A DNA stretch of 64,000 nt. Origin: Neobacillus mesonae (GTDB lineage: Bacteria > Bacillota > Bacilli > Bacillales > Cytobacillaceae). Shown piece by piece: positions 60,197-64,000 of the stretch (its first letter is position 1; the number at the start of each line of letters is the position of its first letter). The notes below the pieces were generated by a model that did not search any database, was not told the origin of the DNA, and worked only from the letters and a program-made list of their open reading frames with translations. Location: positions 2,093,203 through 2,157,202 of the forward strand of contig NZ_KV440949.1 of NCBI RefSeq assembly GCF_001636315.1. Reading direction: 5' to 3'. The translations under genes and the position numbers were made by a program.

Positions 60197-60746
60197 CAAA
60201 TTGAAGATCCTCCGCATCATAGTTTTTTAAATTCCGAAATTAATTTACTATTCTTTTTGTCTGTTATATTTTTCTTTTGAGTGACACTAAGTATGTGAAA
60301 CTCTTATATTTCCCCCCTTTTATAAAAGAATTTAAGAATTAAAGATGTAAAAAAATACACATACCTCTTTATATCTTTAGCTGCTCGCTTCCATTGAGGT
60401 AATTAATATTATGGCATGTAATATTTCCGAATTGTATTAATTTTCAAATTACAACAAGAATATTCACGAGATAATAAAAATTATATAAGCTTTGAGAACT
60501 ATTAATTTATGCCTATTTGCAAAAGAGATATTGCAAATAAGGCATTTAAGATTTTCGTAAAATTCTTAGATTACTACATTAACGAATCAAAGAATTTTCT
60601 GTATTTGAAGGGGGGGAGAAATTGAGAAAAAGCATTATCTGCTTATGTGACGCTTTTGCACGACCAGCTCCTGAAACCCGAGTATCGGTAAAAATGAGCA
60701 CCTGATTTTGCCCAAGCAGCTCCTAAAACCGAAGCATCGGTAAAAA
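60197..60746. other. Intergenic region with tandem repeat
   Basis: AT-rich promoter region for the M14 gene, then GGGGGGGAG with a TTG opening a 27-codon frame (60622-60705) that mostly reads the repeat and is doubtful, then two tandem repeat units (60665-60750). Confidence 0.6.
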
Positions 60747-60750
60747 TCAG
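60665..60750 (+). repeat. Two tandem units of a ~52-bp repeat
   Basis: CAGCTCCT(G/A)AAACC... and ATCGGTAAAAAT begin at 60665 and 60717, 52 bases apart. A single related unit is at 323-380. The end of unit 2 encodes the last residues of the convergent-side gene at 60747 (CHRPEN), so the gene appears to end in repeat DNA. Confidence 0.7.
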
Positions 60751-61268
60751 TTCTCTGGGCGGTGACAGGAACTCAATTCAATACAAAAAAACTCCCTCAA
60801 ACCCTTCTCCGTTATCCTCTCCGGCAGTCCCTTCGCTCTTGCAAAGGCCTTGATAATTTTGGCTCGGTTTCGAAGCCCAATTGTTTCTTCATATTTATTA
60901 ACGGTTGTTAGTTTATTCTCCCGTACCCATAGTGACCAAGGATCGCAATAATCGCATACCCAGTTTTCTCCGGAATACTCAAGATCATAAAGACATAAAT
61001 ACTCAACTGGATTTTGACAATGATAACGGGCGCAGCAGCTGGCATTTGAAAATGGGATTTCATCGAACCTCTTAATGATCTCAATGGAGAAACCGTATTC
61101 CTTGCGATGCTTCATTTCTTGACGAATGAACCAGCTGATATAATCCGGATCCTCAATGACGACCCATGCAACCGGTTTTCCTTTATACTTTCCAAAGCTG
61201 AAATTCATCACGCTCTCCCCATTCCATTTAGGCAGTAATTGAACCTCTTTATCTCTATATAGGTTCAT
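60747..61268 (-). CDS. ExoX-C-like protein with cysteine cluster
   Basis: A 173-residue cytosolic protein. MNFSFGKYKGKPVAWVVIEDPDYISWFIRQ (here split: FSFGKYKGK near 22-30, DPDYISWFI near 40-48) matches the small C-terminal domain of exonuclease X and DUF3820-type proteins. Residues ~77-110 hold a cysteine set, CC-x4-C-x7-C-x12-C-x2-C, likely a zinc site. No nuclease domain is present, so it may be a nucleic acid-binding adaptor. The start could be the second ATG (Met21), directly before FSFGKYKGK. The C-terminal SSCHRPEN is encoded by repeat DNA. Confidence 0.6.
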   Translation of the reverse strand: MNLYRDKEVQLLPKWNGESVMNFSFGKYKGKPVAWVVIEDPDYISWFIRQEMKHRKEYGFSIEIIKRFDEIPFSNASCCARYHCQNPVEYLCLYDLEYSGENWVCDYCDPWSLWVRENKLTTVNKYEETIGLRNRAKIIKAFARAKGLPERITEKGLREFFCIELSSCHRPEN

Positions 61269-62125
61269 TGCCCTCAGGAAGGACCTTGCTTAGCCAAACG
61301 GTCATAAAATTTTAATATTTTCGACTGGTTCCTCCTACTTCCCCTAGTTAGTGAATTAAAAATACCACATCCCTTAACAAGAATATGGTGTCCTAGAAGT
61401 TGTCTCCATGCTTTACATTATTAAAAAATCTTTTTAGAATTCTCACTTTTGTAGGCTATAGTCCTTGGAGCGATCTTCCTTCTAATTATGTAATGGTCTT
61501 AAAAAGGAGAATTATTCTTGAAGAAAGATAAGGTCCTATAATTAAAATGGATTTCCAAGTAAAATATGGAAACCTTCCAACAAATACACATAAACAAAAA
61601 TAACTATATTTTGTTCCAAATACACTTAAAACTATACGGTTGCATTACCAAAATTTATTCTATATTTTTATCATGTAGTGGTGATATTTATTTAAAGCAC
61701 CGAACAAATAAAGGTACTTTTTAAACCAATCTAATAAATTTTTGTTTACCTTTAAAAGATATGGATTTTAAATTAATTACCAAATATAAACAAAGATATA
61801 AGTTGATTTAATAAAATCAATATGATAATATTCAAAATAATACAAAAATCACTCTCCTCTAATGCTCTACTTTTAACCATCACGCCTCAGTATATAAACT
61901 CAAAACCCAAAGAAACTACCTTTTTACATATTATCTTCTTCACAAGAAGTTACTAAGACCTTATGAAAATATTTTTAAGGAGGTGAGATTTTATGTGCTG
62001 CACATATAACACTACATAACTCTTTTTCAACTCATCTCAAAAATTAGCAAACCTTACAAAAGATGCATGGAAGGCACATTGCAGATTTAATTATCGCAAT
62101 ACTTAAAAATACCAGGAGGTTTATA
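61269..62125. other. Long AT-rich leader region of the fucosidase gene
   Basis: About 860 very AT-rich bases with no gene apart from an eight-codon frame at 61993. CTTCTT-CAC-AAGAAG near 61936-61950 is a small hairpin. The length of the region suggests an extended leader or lost genes. Confidence 0.55.
61993..62019 (+). CDS. Eight-residue upstream frame with a near-perfect ribosome site
   Basis: AAGGAGGTGAGA, the strongest ribosome site in the window, precedes an ATG giving MCCTYNTT and a stop, 106 bases before the fucosidase ATG. A regulatory leader peptide with two adjacent cysteines, or the stump of a deleted gene, are both possible. Confidence 0.3.
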   Translation: MCCTYNTT

Positions 62126-63904
62126 ATGTTCAAAAGTAGACTGTTTAAAATGATTGCTTTGTTAGGAGTAATGTTTATGACAATTGTGTCTACATTTTCC
62201 AATATTGCAAGTGCAGATGCAGCTAATGAGGAAAATAAAGGGAATTTAAAAGGAATTCCCGGTACCATTGAGTATAATTCTAATGAGGACATTGCCGCAT
62301 GGCAGCGCTTGCAGTATGGGATGTTCATTCATTGGGGGTTATATTCTGAGCTTGGCGGCGTATACAAAGAAAAGCCTGTTACACGAGGATATAGCGAACA
62401 AATTCAGATGTGGGCCAACATTCCTGAAGAGGAATATCTTAAAGTCGCCAATCAATTTAAAGCAGAAAATTTTAACCCGAAAGAGATATGCTCACTAGCA
62501 AAGGATGCTGGAATGAAGTATGTCGTCATCACAAGTAAGCATCATGACGGTTTTTCGATGTTTGATACGGCCACAACAGATTACAATATTGTTGACAGCA
62601 CGCCATATGGAAAGGATCCATTAAAGGAACTAGCAAATGCTTGTCGTGATCAAGGGTTAAAATTTGGTGTATATTTCTCACTTGTGGATTGGCATCAAGG
62701 TCATCCTTTCGATAACAACAATAACAATTCCATTCCGGAATCGATGGAACCCACCATTGAAAAACAAATACGTGAACTCATGACTAACTATGGACCAATT
62801 GCAGAGGTATGGTTTGATATGTCCTCTCCAACACAGGCACAAAGCAGTAAGTTTGCTGGAATCGTACGTGAACTTCAGCCGCACGCCGTTATCAATAGCC
62901 GAATTTTTAATAATCAAGGCGATTTTCGTACCTTAGGGGATAATCAAGTGCCTGCATCTACTTTAGACGGAGCATGGCAAACACCTGCCTCCATTTATCA
63001 CTCAACTTGGGGCTATCGGAGCTGGCAGGTCCGGGATAATTTTGATGGGAAGGTTCGCGATCTTGTAACTGGATTAACCAGTGTAACAGCACGAGGGGGT
63101 AATTACCTGTTAAATATTGGTCCTCGCGGGGATGGATCAGTCGTTGACTTTGAAGCGGATGTACTGCGCGCCATTGGCAGCTGGCTTGATCGACATCCTG
63201 GGGCTGTTTTAGGTGCCTCAGCAACTCGTTTTGGTAAACAGCCTTGGGGGGAAGTGACAGTAAACAACCATGATCTGTTCTTACACGTAATAAATTGGCC
63301 TCAATCCGGGGAACTGAAACTCTCAGGACTTGCAACCCGTGCGCTTAACGTCCAAGAGGATGGAAATACAAGTGAACTGCAATGGAAGCAAGAGGGTAAT
63401 GATTTAGTTATCACCTTACCGAATAAACCAACAGACGCAATCCTTCCAGTCATTAAAGTTAAATTGGCAGGAGACCTTCGCATCATTCCTGAAAAGACAC
63501 TTACCAATGAAAATGACGGTACATGGAACATCAATCCTGCTGACCTCTACCTTGGACGCAGCTATGCCGATAGAGGAAGTTATTATACCACAAAACAAAC
63601 GACTGTTCGCCAAACAGCGTACATTGCCAGTCACAAAGGCGGTCAAGTATATCTTGAATTTGACGGTAAGGCAAACGCCAACGAGAAATACCAGATAGAA
63701 ATCGGAAACCACTCTTATGTAGTATCAGGAGAGGAGTTAACCAATTCATCAATTGGACCATTCACAGTCCCTGCCAACGAAGTAACTACCTTTACAATCA
63801 CACTGGCAGAACCTGCTTACCCAACTAAAGATCTCGAATTAGAATTCAAATCTGCACATATCGTATCAAAGAATCCAAACAAATTTAATTCTCCTAAAGA
63901 GTAA
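62126..63904 (+). CDS. Exported GH29 alpha-L-fucosidase
   Basis: A 592-residue protein from ATG 62126, five bases after CAGGAGGT. Sec signal ~1-35 (MIALLGVMFMTIVSTFSNIASADA, cleaved near the ASADA site). GH29 hallmarks: LQYGMFIHWGLYS, KYVVITSKHHDGFSMF, GVYFSLVDWHQ, the nucleophile region EVWFDMSS, and GGNYLLNIGPRGDG. The C-terminal ~150 residues form a beta-rich accessory domain. It would release L-fucose from glycans outside the cell. No fucose-use genes are in the window, so its product pathway lies elsewhere. Ends VSKNPNKFNSPKE with no anchor motif. Confidence 0.92.
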   Translation: MFKSRLFKMIALLGVMFMTIVSTFSNIASADAANEENKGNLKGIPGTIEYNSNEDIAAWQRLQYGMFIHWGLYSELGGVYKEKPVTRGYSEQIQMWANIPEEEYLKVANQFKAENFNPKEICSLAKDAGMKYVVITSKHHDGFSMFDTATTDYNIVDSTPYGKDPLKELANACRDQGLKFGVYFSLVDWHQGHPFDNNNNNSIPESMEPTIEKQIRELMTNYGPIAEVWFDMSSPTQAQSSKFAGIVRELQPHAVINSRIFNNQGDFRTLGDNQVPASTLDGAWQTPASIYHSTWGYRSWQVRDNFDGKVRDLVTGLTSVTARGGNYLLNIGPRGDGSVVDFEADVLRAIGSWLDRHPGAVLGASATRFGKQPWGEVTVNNHDLFLHVINWPQSGELKLSGLATRALNVQEDGNTSELQWKQEGNDLVITLPNKPTDAILPVIKVKLAGDLRIIPEKTLTNENDGTWNINPADLYLGRSYADRGSYYTTKQTTVRQTAYIASHKGGQVYLEFDGKANANEKYQIEIGNHSYVVSGEELTNSSIGPFTVPANEVTTFTITLAEPAYPTKDLELEFKSAHIVSKNPNKFNSPKE

Positions 63905-64000
63905 AAATACTGAATTAAAAGGTAGTGTGGTGGGTGTCAGGCATCAATATTTAATACGAAAGAGGCTGGGACATAACTAACTTCAAATAGTAAGAAAGGT
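63905..64000. repeat. Repeat-like sequences at the right edge
   Basis: GGTGTCAGGCATCAATATTT (63936-63955) resembles 21365-21384 and half of the palindrome at 9235. GAGGCTGGGACATAAC (63964-63979) looks like a short interspersed repeat I have seen in other Firmicutes. No gene begins before the edge. Confidence 0.45.

Noticed and set aside
60622..60705. 27-codon frame with a GGGGGGGAG ribosome site
   Set aside because: Most of it is the 52-bp repeat; no sign of coding selection.

Overview
The window is chromosomal DNA from a low-GC, spore-former-type Bacillaceae bacterium (Bacillus/Neobacillus-like; the genus is a guess). Reasons: AGGAGG-type ribosome sites with ATG/GTG/TTG starts, Gram-positive lipoprotein and Sec signals, a CcpA-type cre site, a MerR 19-bp-spacer promoter and PxpABC, YkvI and DppBCDF relatives of Bacillus type. 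No rRNA, tRNA, CRISPR array, intact transposase or phage module was seen.

Layout. 0-8 kb: the 3' end of a UTRA regulator, a membrane protein that looks like a dead M50 protease, a DUF362 protein with an EF-hand loop, a MerR/MFS drug-efflux pair, and copy 1 of a duplicated rhodanese gene. 8.3-13.9 kb: cluster A, RpiR regulator, M20 amidohydrolase, GNAT acyltransferase, N-acylamino acid racemase (NSAR) and a YkvI-like transporter. This is the gene set of the known D- to L-amino acid route through N-succinyl intermediates. 14-21 kb: an exported PheC-like protein, then glutaminase, an AbgB-like amidohydrolase, an MFS carrier and a PrpR_N/GGDEF-like regulator. 21.6-25.8 kb: a decayed zone with a broken deoD, a GntR regulator, an SDR, an Rpn-nuclease remnant abutting an SDR remnant, and rhodanese copy 2. 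26-38.5 kb: a peptide-scavenging region with an M29-like aminopeptidase, IclR regulator, M20 peptidase, DUF1177 protein, Dpp/Opp transporter, divergent binding protein and 5-oxoprolinase PxpABC. 39-42.6 kb: GntR, DUF2848, nitrilase-superfamily amidase and MHS transporter, with a full cre match. 43.6-53.8 kb: cluster B, two NSARs flanking an M20 enzyme, a complete Opp-type ABC transporter and a second RpiR regulator. 54-64 kb: exported or surface hydrolases (metallophosphatase, M20 lipoprotein, M14 carboxypeptidase, GH29 alpha-L-fucosidase) and an ExoX-C-like zinc protein.

How it works together. Most of the window serves uptake and hydrolysis of peptides, amides, N-acyl-amino acids, D-amino acids and pyroglutamate, with five M20 enzymes and three NSAR paralogues. 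Clusters A and B are linked by paralogous RpiR regulators and by the same palindromic operator (TGAAGT-TTAT-ACTTCA). Cluster B has no acyltransferase but has its own importer, so I infer that it takes in ready-made N-acyl-amino acids or peptides.

Non-coding layer. The gaps hold (i) short arrays with a strict 21-bp period but a different core word at most sites, (ii) four copies of a hairpin element just 3' of plus-strand genes, (iii) many short GGGAC/GTCCC-type palindromes, and (iv) eroded genes. These, and the operator assignments, are the observations I think most worth following up.
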